A DNA stretch of 64,000 nt, from contig CM076847.1 of the NCBI GenBank assembly GCA_039519185.1, positions 82,621,100-82,685,099 on the forward strand, given 5' to 3'. The DNA comes from Astragalus membranaceus (taxonomy: Eukaryota; Streptophyta; Magnoliopsida; Fabales; Fabaceae). A program made the position numbers and the translations under genes. A model generated the notes under the pieces. The model had not been told where the DNA came from. It did not search any database and saw only the letters and a program-made list of their open reading frames with translations. Positions 44,472 through 55,751 of this stretch are shown one piece after another; within the stretch, counting starts at the first letter, position 1, and each line of letters opens with the position of its first letter.

Positions 44472-44960
44472 ATGGCTGGAAGGAACGATGCTGCTATTGC
44501 TGCTATGGCTCAGGCCGTGGAGGGTCAGCAGAATGCTGGTGAGAATGTTGGGTCTCGTAGTTTGGCGACCTTCCAAAGAGAGAATCCGCCTACTTTCAAA
44601 GGCAAGTATAATCCTGATGGAGTGTTGGCTTGGTTGAAGGAGATGGAGAGGATCTTCCGTGTGATGGACTGCACTCCAGCGCAAAAGGTTCGTTATGGTA
44701 CTCACATGTTGGCCGAAGAAGCTGATGACTGGTGGCTAGAGGCTAGTCAAAGATTGGTGGCTACAGGTGAAGAGGTCACTTGGGTTGTGTTCCGTAGGGA
44801 GTTTCTGAGGAAGTATTATCCGGAGGATGTTCGGGGTAAGAAGGAAATTGAGTTCCTTGAGCTGAAGCAAGGAAACCTGTCGGTTACTGAGTATGCTGCT
44901 AAGTTGTGGAATTGGCCAAGTTTTATCCGCACTACAGTGAAGCAACTGCTGAATTTTTGA
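44472..44960 (+). pseudogene. Chromovirus gag, N-terminal part (frameshifted)
   Basis: Begins MAGRNDAAIAAMAQAVEG, shortly after the primer site. The retrotransposon gag core is seen in FQRENPPTFKGKYNPDGVLA and RREFLRKYYPEDVR. Around 44905-44920 the frame slips by one base (AAKLWNW here; AKFYPHYSEATAEFLKC in the next frame), so this frame ends in an unrelated tail at 44960. The rest of gag is in the frame 44906-46630. Confidence 0.85.
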
Positions 44961-46630
44961 AGTGCATCAAATTTGAGAATGGGTTGCGACCAGAGATCAA
45001 GAAGGCCATTGGGTATCAGAAGATCCGCGTTTTTGCTGATTTAATTGATAGCTGCAGAATCTATGAAGAGGACAACAATGCGCATTATAAGATTATTAAT
45101 GAGAAGAGGGGCAAGCCTCAGAATCGTGGTAAGCCGTATGATGCTCCTGCCGGTAAGGGTAAGTCGAGAGTTGCTGATGGCAAGAGAACTAGTGGGGGAG
45201 ATGCTCCGGCTGGTATTGTGTGTTTCAGATGTGGAAAGACTGGTCATAAGAGTAATGCGTGTACTGCTGAGGGGAGGAGGTGTTACCGCTGTGGTAAAGT
45301 CAGGCATGATTCATCTGTGTGTGAGCATAAGGAGGTGATCTGTTTCAATTGTGGAGAAGGAGGTCACAATAGTACTCGGTGCGAAAAGCCGAAGAAGGAG
45401 AGGGTCAGCGGAAGAGTGTTCGCGTTGTCAGGATCAGAGGCTACCGAAGACGACGGGCTTATTAGAGGTACATGCTTCATTAATGGCACTCCTCTAAATT
45501 CTATTATTGATACTGGTGCTTCGCATTGTTTTATTGCTGCTGATTGTGTCGTAAGGTTGGGTCTTGCGTTTTCTTCTATGCTTAGAGAGGTGGTTGTCGA
45601 CACTCCAGCTAAGGGGTCGGTGATTGCTTCTCTTATGTGTTCTCAGTGTCCCTTGTCGATCTTCGACAGAGACTTTGTTGTAGACCTGATTTGCTTGCCG
45701 TTGAGTGGGTTAGATGTGATTCTAGGTATGGACTGGTTGCAGCATAACCACGTTCATATCAATTGTAGTAGTAAGTCAGTAAGTTTTGCCGCCCCAGAGG
45801 AAGAAGAAACTGGTTTGTTGTCTGCCAGTCAGTTGCGGAAGTTTATGCAGGAGGGAGTTCCGTTGTTTTCGCTGATGGCATCGCTGTCAGTGGAGAACCG
45901 AGCCATTATTGAGGAGTTGCGAGTGGTGTGTGAGTTTCCCGAAGTTTTCCCTGATGAAATTCCGAGTATACCGCCAGAGAGGGAAGTTGAGTTTGCGATT
46001 GATCTTGTACCTGGTACCAGACCTGTTTCTATGGCACCGTACCGGATGTCGGCATCAGAATTGTCAGAGTTGAAGAAGCAACTTGAAGACCTGCTTGAGA
46101 AGAAGTTTGTAAGGCTGAGTGTATCGCCGTGGGGAGCTCCTGTGTTGTTAGTAAAGAAAAAGGATGGTAGTATGAGACTCTGTGTTGATTATAGGCAATT
46201 GAATAAGGTGACAATTAAGAACAAGTATCCACTCCGGAGGATAGACGATTTGATGGATCAGCTAGTGGGTGCTCAAGTGTTCAGTAAAATTGATTTGAGA
46301 TCAGGTTATCATCAGATCAAGGTGAAGGACGAAGATATTCAGAAGACGGCTTTCAGAACCCGTTATGGTCATTATGAGTATTCGGTGATGCCGTTCGGTG
46401 TTACCAACGCACCAGGAGTATTTATGGAATATATGAATCGTATTTTTCATACTTACTTAGATCGGTTTGTGGTGGTATTCATTGACGACATTCTGATTTA
46501 CTCTAAATCGGAAGAAGAGCATGCAGAGCATCTGAGGTTAGTATTAGAGGCGCTGAAGGAAAAGAAGCTGTATGCGAAGTTGTCAAAGTGTGAGTTTTGG
46601 TTGAAGGAAGTGAGTTTTCTCGGTCATGTC
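44906..46630 (+). pseudogene. Chromovirus gag end, protease and RT (cut by the copia)
   Basis: Continues gag with three CCHC zinc knuckles in a row (CFRCGKTGHKSNAC, CYRCGKVRHDSSVC, CFNCGEGGHNSTRC; about nt 45228-45385). The protease has IIDTGASHCFIA (near 45505), then ILGMDWL (near 45720). RT has MRLCVDYRQLNKVT (near 46170), FSKIDLRSGYHQIKV, and the catalytic box VVFIDDILIYSK (near 46474). The reading ends in SFLGH at the copia insertion point, 46630. The same frame carries no other stop. Confidence 0.9.
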
Positions 46631-48504
46631 TGTTAGACTTGAGAGTCTATAAAAGTAACCATAGAGGGGGGTGAATAAGGTTATAGGTGATTAATGGATT
46701 CTTTTTCAATTAAAAAAAACTTTTTCGATATTGGTTTGGATTAAATGCGGAATAATAATATTTGACCAATATAGAAGGAGTAGAATGAGATGATGGACAG
46801 ATCAATATTGTATACAGCAATAAAATAGATAATAAGAAGAAAGATTACAATATGATATATTTGCACAGTTATATTGAGAATATGATAATATAAGCAGTTA
46901 TGATAATATCAATATTATAAGCAAATAAAGTGCAAAATATAAAGAGATAGGGAAGAGAGAGAGACACAGCAATTTAGCGAGGTTCGGGATAAAACCCCTA
47001 CGTCCTCGGCCTTAGGCTTTTCAACCCTTGGACTTAGTAACCACTATATTGAAGAGAGTTTGATACAAACAGTCGACCCCAATATAAGTAAATCTCAATT
47101 CCCCTGAATTGAGAACCCAAGCACTCTTGCTAAGGATTTCTAAACCAACTCAATAACCCTATTGAGAGACCCAAGTACACAGCCCAGGATTTCAAAACAC
47201 CAACTCAATCACTTGATTGAGAGACCCAAGTACAAAGCCCAGGATTTCAAAAACACCTTGAAATAAAATAAATTACACAATAGAGTTCTATGATCCAATC
47301 ACTTCAGAGAATGAGTCAATTTAGAAACTGAGAGAGATGAGTGATCTTAGGATATTATAGATGCTCTATAAGATGAGGGATGATCTTGCTTTTGCAACCA
47401 CTTCAAAATTGATATAACAATAGAAGTTGAGGTTGCTTGAAAGCTTTTAAAAAATATAGATATGATTTTGAAAAACAAAGCTTTTTGAAAAACAAGATTC
47501 AAAACAGTTGGAGCACAGGATCTCAGATCTATATCTATAAACAGCTTTTGAAAAAAGATATAACAATTTAAAATCAAAAGCTTATAAAAATAAAACAATG
47601 AAGAATAATAGATCTATAGAGATTCGAATATGAGAGAGCAGAGAAGAAATTGTGAGATGAAGATTTTTTGTTGTGTTGTCTGAGAAATGAAATCACTCTC
47701 CTATTTATAGTGATAGGAGAGGTTTGATTTTTTGAAAAACAATTAATGCATGTTGTAATCGATTATCTCTCTCAAGTGCAATGTGGGATAATCGATTAAC
47801 TCACCAAAAAGGAAGGTATGGAATAGGCACATAATCGATTATTACATGTAGTGGAATTGAGCAAGTAATCGATTATTTGCCTTCAATCAGGTCAATAATC
47901 GATTATGGTATGGAGTACATTTGAGTCAATAATCGATTATTGGTTCTAAAAAATGGAAGGAGAGGAATGCATCATAATCGATTATCTCTTGGTGAGAAGG
48001 AATGCATAATCGATTATGTACATATATATGGAAACATTGTGAAGTTATATAATCAATTATGTACCTCTTAGTAACATAAGATAATCGATTATATATTTTA
48101 TAAAATGATAGGAACTGATTTCAACTTTCCACAAAATTATTTTTAGGGTTTAGGTTTTCAAAAAATATTTTCTAGGGTTTGGTTTTCACCATGCAATTTA
48201 TTTTTTGAAATACTTTTCAAAATTCTTTTTTTATGCATCATGTATGATTAGAAAAGATCATCTCTCTCAATATCTAAAGTGTCACACACTTTAGGTGATA
48301 GGACCTTTACAAAGAGTCCTAAAAAAGGCTTAGACAAAAAAATAGGGTTTTGAACTTCTTATGATGCTTCTTCTTCAAGCTTCTCCTTTTTGAGTCTTCT
48401 TCCTTTTAAAATAAGTCCTGCACTTTGCTCAATGTGAAAGATTAGTAGATATATGTAATTTGTTATCATTCAAAATAAAGGACTGTTTTACCCTTGGTTC
48501 AACA
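46631..48504 (-). repeat. 3' LTR of the SIRE-like copia
   Basis: 1874 bp, reading on the plus strand TGTTAGACTTGAGAG to GGTTCAACA. It holds ATTGAGAGACCCAAGTAC / CCCAGGATTTC repeats (47100-47260) and an AATCGATT array (47757-48090). Confidence 0.95.
47757..48090. repeat. AATCGATT palindrome array in the SIRE-like LTR
   Basis: Nine exact AATCGATT octamers at 47757, 47790, 47833, 47867, 47897, 47931, 47976, 48008 and 48083, plus one mutated copy (AATCAATT) near 48050, mostly 30-45 bp apart and nearly all within TAATCGATTA. The other LTR has all ten intact (54999 to about 55332). Confidence 0.9.
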
Positions 48505-48696
48505 AACTCCCCCTTTTTGATGATAACAAATTACATTATGCATAGGGATTAAAAATCTTAAAAAAGGCTCCCCCTAAGCATAAGCATACATTTTCTCCTA
48601 TTTTCTCCCCACATATAATAGTAACTTGCATATTTTCTCCCCCTTTGTTTTCATCAAAAAGGAGGGGGGGGGGGTGAAAAACAAATAGAAAACATT

Positions 48697-51561
48697 TTAT
48701 AAACTAGCATAATCAAGCATCCCTAGCTCTCTACGGATTTTACAAAAAGGAGCTTCGGCTAGGGGTTTAGTGAAGATATCCGCTAGTTGGTCATCCGTGC
48801 CTACAAATTTTAATGCAATGCTCCCCCTAGACACATGATCTCTAATGAAGTGATGTCTAATGTCAATGTGTTTAGTTCTAGAGTGTTGTATAGGGTTCCT
48901 AGAAATATTTATGGCACTTGTATTATCACACAAAACAGGCACACTTTCAAAAATTAGACCAAAGTCTTCCAAAGTTTGTTTCATCCACAGAACTTGTGCG
49001 ACGCAGTTTCCAACAGCCACATATTCAGCTTCAGCTGTGGATAAAGCAACACTGTTCTGCTTCTTACTAGACCAGGAGGTCAAACAAGGACCAAGAAAAT
49101 GACAAGTTCCACTAGTACTTTTTCTATCAAGAGTACAACCAGCAAAATCAGCATCAGAATAACCAATCAAATCAAAAGTACTTGATTTCGGGTACCACAA
49201 ACCAAAGTCTATGGTTCCTTTAACATATCTAAGAATCCGTTTTACAGCTTTCAAATGTGATTCTTTTGGACATGCTTGAAATCGAGCACACAGGCAAATA
49301 GCAAACATGATATCAGGACGGGAAGCAGTTAAGTATAAGAGACTACCTATCATACCTCGATACATAGTTTCATTTACCGGTTTACCTTGCTCATCCTTAT
49401 CGAGTTTGGTTGCTGTTGCTATAGGAGTGCTGATATCTTTTGCGTCATTCATGTTGTATTTCTTCAGCAGTTCCTTTGAGAACTTTGTTTGGGATATGAA
49501 GATTCCTTCTTTTAATTGTTTCACTTGAAGTCCCAAGAAAAAGTTAAGTTCTCCCATCATACTCATTTCAAATTCACTAGTCATCATCTCAGAAAATTCC
49601 TTGCACAAATCATCATTAGTAGATCCAAAGATAATATCATCAACATAGATTTGAACTACTATGATATGTTTGCCCTTGGTTTTAAGGAATAAGGTAGAAT
49701 CAATCTTACCCTTTTTGAAACCATTGGCAGTTAAATGTTTGCTTAGTCTCTCATACCAAGCTCTAGGCGCTTGTTTCAATCCATAGAGGGCTTTGTCAAG
49801 TTTAAAGACGTGATCGGGATTTTTAAAATCTTCAAAACCAGGGGGTTGTTTTACAAAAACTTCTTCTTCTAAGAAACCATTTAGGAATGCACTTTTGACA
49901 TCCATTTGGTGTAGTTTGAAATCCATGTAGGAGGCAAATGCCAAAATTATCCTAATGGACTCCAATCTAGCCACAGGAGCAAAAGTTTCTTCAAAATCCA
50001 CCCCTTCGATTTGATTAAAACCTTGAACTACTAGACGACTTTTGTTTAATAAAATTGTTCCATTTTCGTCAAGTTTGTTGCGAAAAACCCATTTAGTTCC
50101 TATGATGGTCCGATCGACCGGTTTTTCAACTAAGTGCCAAACTTTATTTCTTTCAAATTGTTCAAGTTCTTTTTGCATTGACAAAACCCACTCTGGATCA
50201 TTTAAAGCTTCCTTGATATTATTTGGAACTATTTGAGAGACAAAAGCACTATGAAAGCATAAAAGATTAAGAGAAGAGCGAGTTGTTACCCCCTTTGATG
50301 GACTACCAATAATTTGCTCCATGGGATGATCTCGAACTGATTTCCATGTTTTGGGCAGATCATCGTGTGTTCTTCCATGGAGATGATTATCAATGTCTTG
50401 GGGCTCTTGTTCCACTATAACTTCTTCTTGAGGTTCAGCTTCCTCCTCGGCTTCTTCTACACTTTCACTGTTAGTTTCAGGTGATCTATTTTTGATCACT
50501 TCAATCACTTCATCCTCATCATTAGCAGCTTTCTTATCAAAAGGGTTAGTTTCATCAAAAGAAACATGAATAGATTCTTGCATAGTTTTATCAATTTTAT
50601 TGTAAACGATATAAGCTCTACTATGATTTGAATAACCCATAAAAATACCTTCAGTTGATTTAGCATCAAACTTACCCAACTTGTCCTTTGTATTAAGAAT
50701 GAAGCACTTACTTCCAAAGACTTTGAAGTATGAAATGTTTGGAGCTCTACCATTCCACAGCTCATATGGTGTTTTGTTGAGAGATGGCCTTAAGTATACA
50801 CGGTTTAGCACATGACACGCTGTATCCACTGCATGACCCCAGAAATATTTGGGAAGGTTGTGCTCATTCAGCATTGTCCTGCCCATCTCTTGTATAGTTC
50901 TGTTCTTTCTTTCAACTACACCATTTTGTTGAGGAGTTCTTGGAGCTGAAAAGTTATGATGAATGCCATACTTTTCACACCACGTCTTGAATGATGAATT
51001 TTCGTACTCTCCTCCATGATCGCTTCTAATTTCTTTGATGGCTAAGTTTTTCTCATTTTGTAGCTTTCTGCACAACTTAGCAAACTCGTTAAAAGCATCA
51101 CTTTTATTTGCAAGTAGGATAACCCAAGTATATCTAGAATAATCATCAACAATAACAAAGACATACTTAGACCCTCCTAAACTTACGACATCAATTTCAC
51201 CAAACAAATCAAGATGTAGCAGTTCAAGCACATTTTTGGTGGAAATAACAGGTTTTGATTTAAAAGAGGTTTTGTGCATTTTACCAAGTTGACATGCATC
51301 ACATAATTGGCCTTTTTCATATTTCAAATTAGGTAGACCTCTAACATGCTCATTCTTACTTAACTTAGATAGATGTTCTATACTAGCATGTCCTAAGCGT
51401 CTATGCCACAAATCCACATCATCAATCAAGGTAGGCATACATACTATCTCATCACTTACATTATCAAAATCAACATAGTATACATTGTTTTCTCGAAAGC
51501 CAGTAATGTAGAGTTTAGAAGTCATATGGGTGATAACACATTTATCAACAGAAAAGTGCAC
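48697..51561 (-). pseudogene. SIRE-like integrase, reverse transcriptase and RNase H
   Basis: 954 codons. The GAG-pre-integrase zinc region (WHRRLGHASIEHLSKLS; CDACQLGKMHKTSF) is followed by the integrase core (DLFGEIDVVSLGGSKYVF; IRSDHGGEYENSSF; GVVERKNRTIQEM). A Glu-rich linker comes next, then RT with LHQMDVKSAFLNGFL and the box YVDDIIFGS (near 49640). RNase H has YSDADFAGCTLDRKSTSG and ALSTAEAEYVAVG. The end is KIRRELGMLDYASL. The domain itself is open throughout, but its link to the protease is broken by a 28-bp duplication at 51593-51648. Confidence 0.9.
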
Positions 51562-51592
51562 ATCAAAGTCATTATCGCATAATTGACTAACA

Positions 51593-51648
51593 CTTAGTAA
51601 GTTAAATTTAACGCCATCAACTTAGTAAGTTAAATTTAACGCCATCAA
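51593..51648. repeat. Exact 28-bp tandem duplication breaking pol
   Basis: Two identical 28-bp units (51593-51620 and 51621-51648, starting CTTAGTAAGTTAAATTTAAC). Because 28 is not a multiple of three, the protease frame (51859 downward) ends at 51617, while the integrase frame opens on the other side. Confidence 0.9.
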
Positions 51649-51859
51649 CTAATAAAGCATCTTTAATTTTAATTGTGTTTTCCTTACCCACACAACCTTT
51701 ACCTATTACTTGAGCAGATTCATTGTTGGCAAACTTTACAGATCCACTAGCTTTGTTGCTCAGTTTTAGAAACAGTGAAGCATCACCAGTCATATGCCTT
51801 GAGCAACCACTATCAACCATCCACACATTTTTCTTTTTAGCTGAGGGACCAACCTGCAA
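51617..51859 (-). pseudogene. SIRE-like protease fragment
   Basis: 80 codons with the active site WMVDSGCSRHMTGD and the flap region GKGCVGKENTIKI. It is followed by the 28-bp duplication. The junction from gag is also out of frame: gag stops with TAG at 51876 and the protease is in the next frame, so expression would need a frame change here or the copy is defective at this point. Confidence 0.8.
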
Positions 51860-51875
51860 AAGAATTGTTTAACAA

Positions 51876-53744
51876 CTAGCACGAGGTACCCTTTTTGTTG
51901 GGTCCTTGGGAGTTAGTCATCAAGGGGTTTGCTTTCACAATCCACCTTGGTTTCTTCCAAACAGGTACAAGAGTTCCAAGCTCACATATTTTACGGATGG
52001 GGCAAGAAGAAGAGCTATGGTTCCCTTTTTGACAATATGTGCATTTAAAGATAGTAGGTTTATGATTAGAGGTAGAAGCTACAAAGGTGATATTTTTGTT
52101 TGAGCTGGAGGTGGTGGAATTTCCTTGGTACCCAATACCTCTCCTATCAACATATTGATGTTGAGAGTGAAGCAACTGAGTCAAGGTCTTTTCACCAACC
52201 TCAAACTTTTTCAAAGATTCTTTCAAAAATTCATTTTCAACCTTGACTTTTTCAAAATTTTGTTTTAGTTCTCGAAATTCAAGGTTGACTGATTTGTGTA
52301 GTTCATTCTTTAATCTAGTGACTTCACTTTCAAGAGTCTCGATTTGAATGGATAGGCTTTTGTTGCTCTTTTTTTGTTTCTTGGATTTTAACAAAAGTTT
52401 TTCATGTTCGAAATATAGAGCCTCAAAAGCTTCACTCAGATCGTGACTACTATAGTCATTATCAATCATATCATCATGCATAGAGGAGGTAGATGAACTA
52501 GAAAAGTTAAGGCTTACCTTTGATGTATCATTTGCCATGCTGCAGACAGCATTGTCGGTCTGCTCATCTTCTTCTGATTCACCATCAGTGCTGAGATTGT
52601 CCCATGTTACTTCAGGTGTGTTCTTTGCCATGAGGCAGACAGCATTTGCAACTTCTTCTTCTTCGGTCTCACTTTCAGTTTCTGTATTGTCCCATGTTAC
52701 TTTCATTGCTTTCTTTTGCTTAGATTTCAGCTTGTAACAGTTTTCTTTGATGTGACCGGGTTTGTTGCATTCGAAACATCTTAGTTGATCATTCTTTTTC
52801 TCATACCTGTCTTCTTTGTTGTACCCGGACTTCTTTGAAAAGTCACCCTTTCCAAACTTTTTGAATCTCATAAATTTTTTGAAATTTTTGGCAAGCATAG
52901 CCATATCTTCATCATCGGTTTCTTCTTCAGATTCAACCTCTTTCCTTGCTACTTTAGAAGTTTTAGCAGCAAGGGCAAGAGATTTCTTCTCTTTTACAGT
53001 TTCTTTTTCTTGATTCTTTTTGGCAGCCAGAACTACCTCAAATGCTAGCAATGATCCAATAAGGTCTTCTTGAGGTAAAGTGCCAATGTCTTTGGCTTCG
53101 GTTATAGCACAAGTCTTAGGGAAGAAATCACCAGTTAAGGATTCAAGGATCTTTCCATTCAAATCCTTGTTGGTGTATTTCTTTCCTAAGGCCCTCAAGT
53201 TGTTTACAATTAAATTTAATCTCTGATGCATTGCTGCTACAGACTCACCTTCTTTCATTTTAAAACTTTCATATTCAGAGGTGAGAATTCTAATTTTAGT
53301 ATCTTTTACCTGGCTTGTCCCGACATGAGTGGCTTGTAGGCAGTCCCAGATTTCCTTTGCACTTTGACACCCTTTTACTCTACCATATTCTTCTTCACAG
53401 AGTGATAGATGAAGGATATTCATGGCCTTTGCATTTAGGGATATCTTGTCAAGTTCAGATTTTCTTAACTCATTCAGGTCGATGGTGTAGATGTCTTCTA
53501 CCGGTACTTCTTCAGCTTTGCCGGTGGCTTGAATTTTTGAAGTGTCACCATCAGTATTACCTGGTTTTGTGATCTTGATCTTCATCGGGATTAGAGGACC
53601 ATCCACTATGATTCTCCATAGAGTGAAGTCAATTGCTTGCACATGACATTTCATACGACTACTCCAGTAATCATAGTTAGTACCATCAAATAGAGGAGGC
53701 CTATTAGAGGACATTCCTTCTTTCATGAATGAACCCATAATCAC
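51876..53744 (-). CDS. SIRE-like gag
   Basis: A 622-codon open frame. The N-terminal UBN2/gag-like domain includes PPLFDGTNYDYWSSRMK (about 15-31) and KMKEGESVAAMHQRLNLIV. It has a Lys-rich stretch, a zinc knuckle CFECNKPGHIKENC (about 323-336), an acidic Ser-rich part, a coiled coil (FEHEKLLLKSKK to LKESLKKFE) and a second CCHC-type motif CTYCQKGNHSSSSC. The long C-terminal extension after the first knuckle is typical of SIRE/Maximus elements. It starts about 70 bp from the primer site. It is intact up to TAG. Confidence 0.9.
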   Translation of the reverse strand: MIMGSFMKEGMSSNRPPLFDGTNYDYWSSRMKCHVQAIDFTLWRIIVDGPLIPMKIKITKPGNTDGDTSKIQATGKAEEVPVEDIYTIDLNELRKSELDKISLNAKAMNILHLSLCEEEYGRVKGCQSAKEIWDCLQATHVGTSQVKDTKIRILTSEYESFKMKEGESVAAMHQRLNLIVNNLRALGKKYTNKDLNGKILESLTGDFFPKTCAITEAKDIGTLPQEDLIGSLLAFEVVLAAKKNQEKETVKEKKSLALAAKTSKVARKEVESEEETDDEDMAMLAKNFKKFMRFKKFGKGDFSKKSGYNKEDRYEKKNDQLRCFECNKPGHIKENCYKLKSKQKKAMKVTWDNTETESETEEEEVANAVCLMAKNTPEVTWDNLSTDGESEEDEQTDNAVCSMANDTSKVSLNFSSSSTSSMHDDMIDNDYSSHDLSEAFEALYFEHEKLLLKSKKQKKSNKSLSIQIETLESEVTRLKNELHKSVNLEFRELKQNFEKVKVENEFLKESLKKFEVGEKTLTQLLHSQHQYVDRRGIGYQGNSTTSSSNKNITFVASTSNHKPTIFKCTYCQKGNHSSSSCPIRKICELGTLVPVWKKPRWIVKANPLMTNSQGPNKKGTSC

Positions 53745-53816
53745 AGATATATAACAGGATTAATTTAAATTGCGAGATGTAAAGCTCTAAAGCAATTACT
53801 AGCTACTGATACCACT

Positions 53817-55746
53817 TGTTAGACTTGAGAGTCTATAAAAGTAACCTTAGAGGGGGGGTGAATAAGGTTATAGGTGATTAATGGATTCTTTTTCAATTAA
53901 AAAAAACTTTTTCGATATTGGTTTGGATTAAATGCGGAATAATAATATTTGACCAATATAGAAGGAGTAGAATGAGATGATGGACAGATCAATATTGTAT
54001 ACAGCAATAAAATAGATAATAAGAAGAAAGATTACAATATGATATATTTGCACAGTTATATTGAGAATATGATAATATAAGCAGTTATGATAATATCAAT
54101 ATTATAAGCAAATAAAGTGCAAAATATAAAGAGATAGGGAAGAGAGAGAGACACAGCAATTTAGCGAGGTTCGGGATAAAACCCCTACGTCCTCGGCCTT
54201 AGGCTTTTCAACCCTTGGACTTAGTAACCACTATATTGAAGAGAGTTTGATACAAACAGTCGACCCCAATATAAGTAAATCTCAATTCCCCTGAATTGAG
54301 AACCCAAGCACTCTTGCTAAGGATTTCTAAACCAACTCAATAACCCTATTGAGAGACCCAAGTACACAGCCCAGGATTTCAAAACACCAACTCAATCACT
54401 TGATTGAGAGACCCAAGTACAAAGCCCAGGATTTCAAAACACCAACTCAATCACTTGATTGAGAGACCCAAGTACAAAGCCCAGGATTTCAAAAACACCT
54501 TGAAATAAAATAAATTACACAATAGAGTTCTATGATCCAATCACTTCAGAGAATGAGTCAATTTAGAAACTGAGAGAGATGAGTGATCTTAGGATATTAT
54601 AGATGCTCTATAAGATGAGGGATGATCTTGCTTTTGCAACCACTTCAAAATTGATATAACAATAGAAGTTGAGGTTGCTTGAAAGCTTTTAAAAAATATA
54701 GATATGATTTTGAAAAACAAAGCTTTTTGAAAAACAAGATTCAAAACAGTTGGAGCACAGGATCTCAGATCTATATCTATAAACAGCTTTTGAAAAAAGA
54801 TATAACAATTTAAAATCAAAAGCTTATAAAAATAAAACAATGAAGAATAATAGATCTATAGAGATTCGAATATGAGAGAGCAGAGAAGAAATTGTGAGAT
54901 GAAGATTTTTTGTTGTGTTGTCTGAGAAATGAAATCACTCTCCTATTTATAGTGATAGGAGAGGTTTGATTTTTTGAAAAACAATTAATGCATGTTGTAA
55001 TCGATTATCTCTCTCAAGTGCAATGTGGGATAATCGATTAACTCACCAAAAAGGAAGGTATGGAATAGGCACATAATCGATTATTACATGTAGTGGAATT
55101 GAGCAAGTAATCGATTATTTGCCTTCAATCAGGTCAATAATCGATTATGGTATGGAGTACATTTGAGTCAATAATCGATTATTGGTTCTAAAAAATGGAA
55201 GGAGAGGAATGCATCATAATCGATTATCTCTTGGTGAGAAGGAATGCATAATCGATTATGTACATATATATGGAAACATTGTGAAGTTATATAATCGATT
55301 ATGTACCTCTTAGTAACATAAGATAATCGATTATATATTTTATAAAATGATAGGAACTGATTTCAACTTTCCACAAAATTATTTTTAGGGTTTAGGTTTT
55401 CAAAAAATATTTTCTAGGGTTTGGTTTTCACCATGCAATTTATTTTTTGAAATACTTTTCAAAATTCTTTTTTTATGCATCATGTATGATTAGAAAAGAT
55501 CATCTCTCTCAATATCTAAAGTGTCACACACTTTAGGTGATAGGACCTTTACAAAGAGTCCTAAAAAAGGCTTAGACAAAAAAATAGGGTTTTGAACTTC
55601 TTATGATGCTTCTTCTTCAAGCTTCTCCTTTTTGAGTCTTCTTCCTTTTAAAATAAGTCCTGCACTTTGCTCAATGTGAAAGATTAGTAGATATATGTAA
55701 TTTGTTATCATTCAAAATAAAGGACTGTTTTACCCTTGGTTCAACA
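53817..55746 (-). repeat. 5' LTR of the SIRE-like copia
   Basis: 1930 bp. It exceeds its partner by 56 bp: one base in a G-run near 53856 and one extra 55-bp unit (the CAAAACACCAACTCAATCAC unit, present twice near 54380-54490). Confidence 0.95.
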
Positions 55747-55751
55747 ATGTC

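Larger units (their letters stand above)
46631..55746 (-). mobile_element. SIRE-like Ty1/copia nested in the chromovirus, TSD ATGTC
   Basis: The LTRs are 46631-48504 and 53817-55746, flanked by ATGTC (46626-46630, 55747-55751). Transcription runs on the minus strand: the 53817-55746 LTR is the 5' one. On that strand AGTGGTATCAGTAGC is the primer site, next to 53817, and AAAAAGGGGGAGTT the polypurine tract, next to 48504. Gag, protease, integrase, RT and RNase H follow in copia order. There is no room for an env-like ORF after pol (under 200 bp). Only about two substitutions plus two indels separate the LTRs, so it is young. Confidence 0.95.

Noticed and set aside
47757..48090. CRISPR-like AATCGATT repeats
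   Set aside because: The repeat is only 8 bp, the spacers are AT-rich LTR sequence, and the array is duplicated in both LTRs of a copia element.
48505..48696. Envelope-like ORF after SIRE-like pol
   Set aside because: Under 200 bp remain between pol and the LTR, holding only the polypurine tract and T/C-rich spacer.
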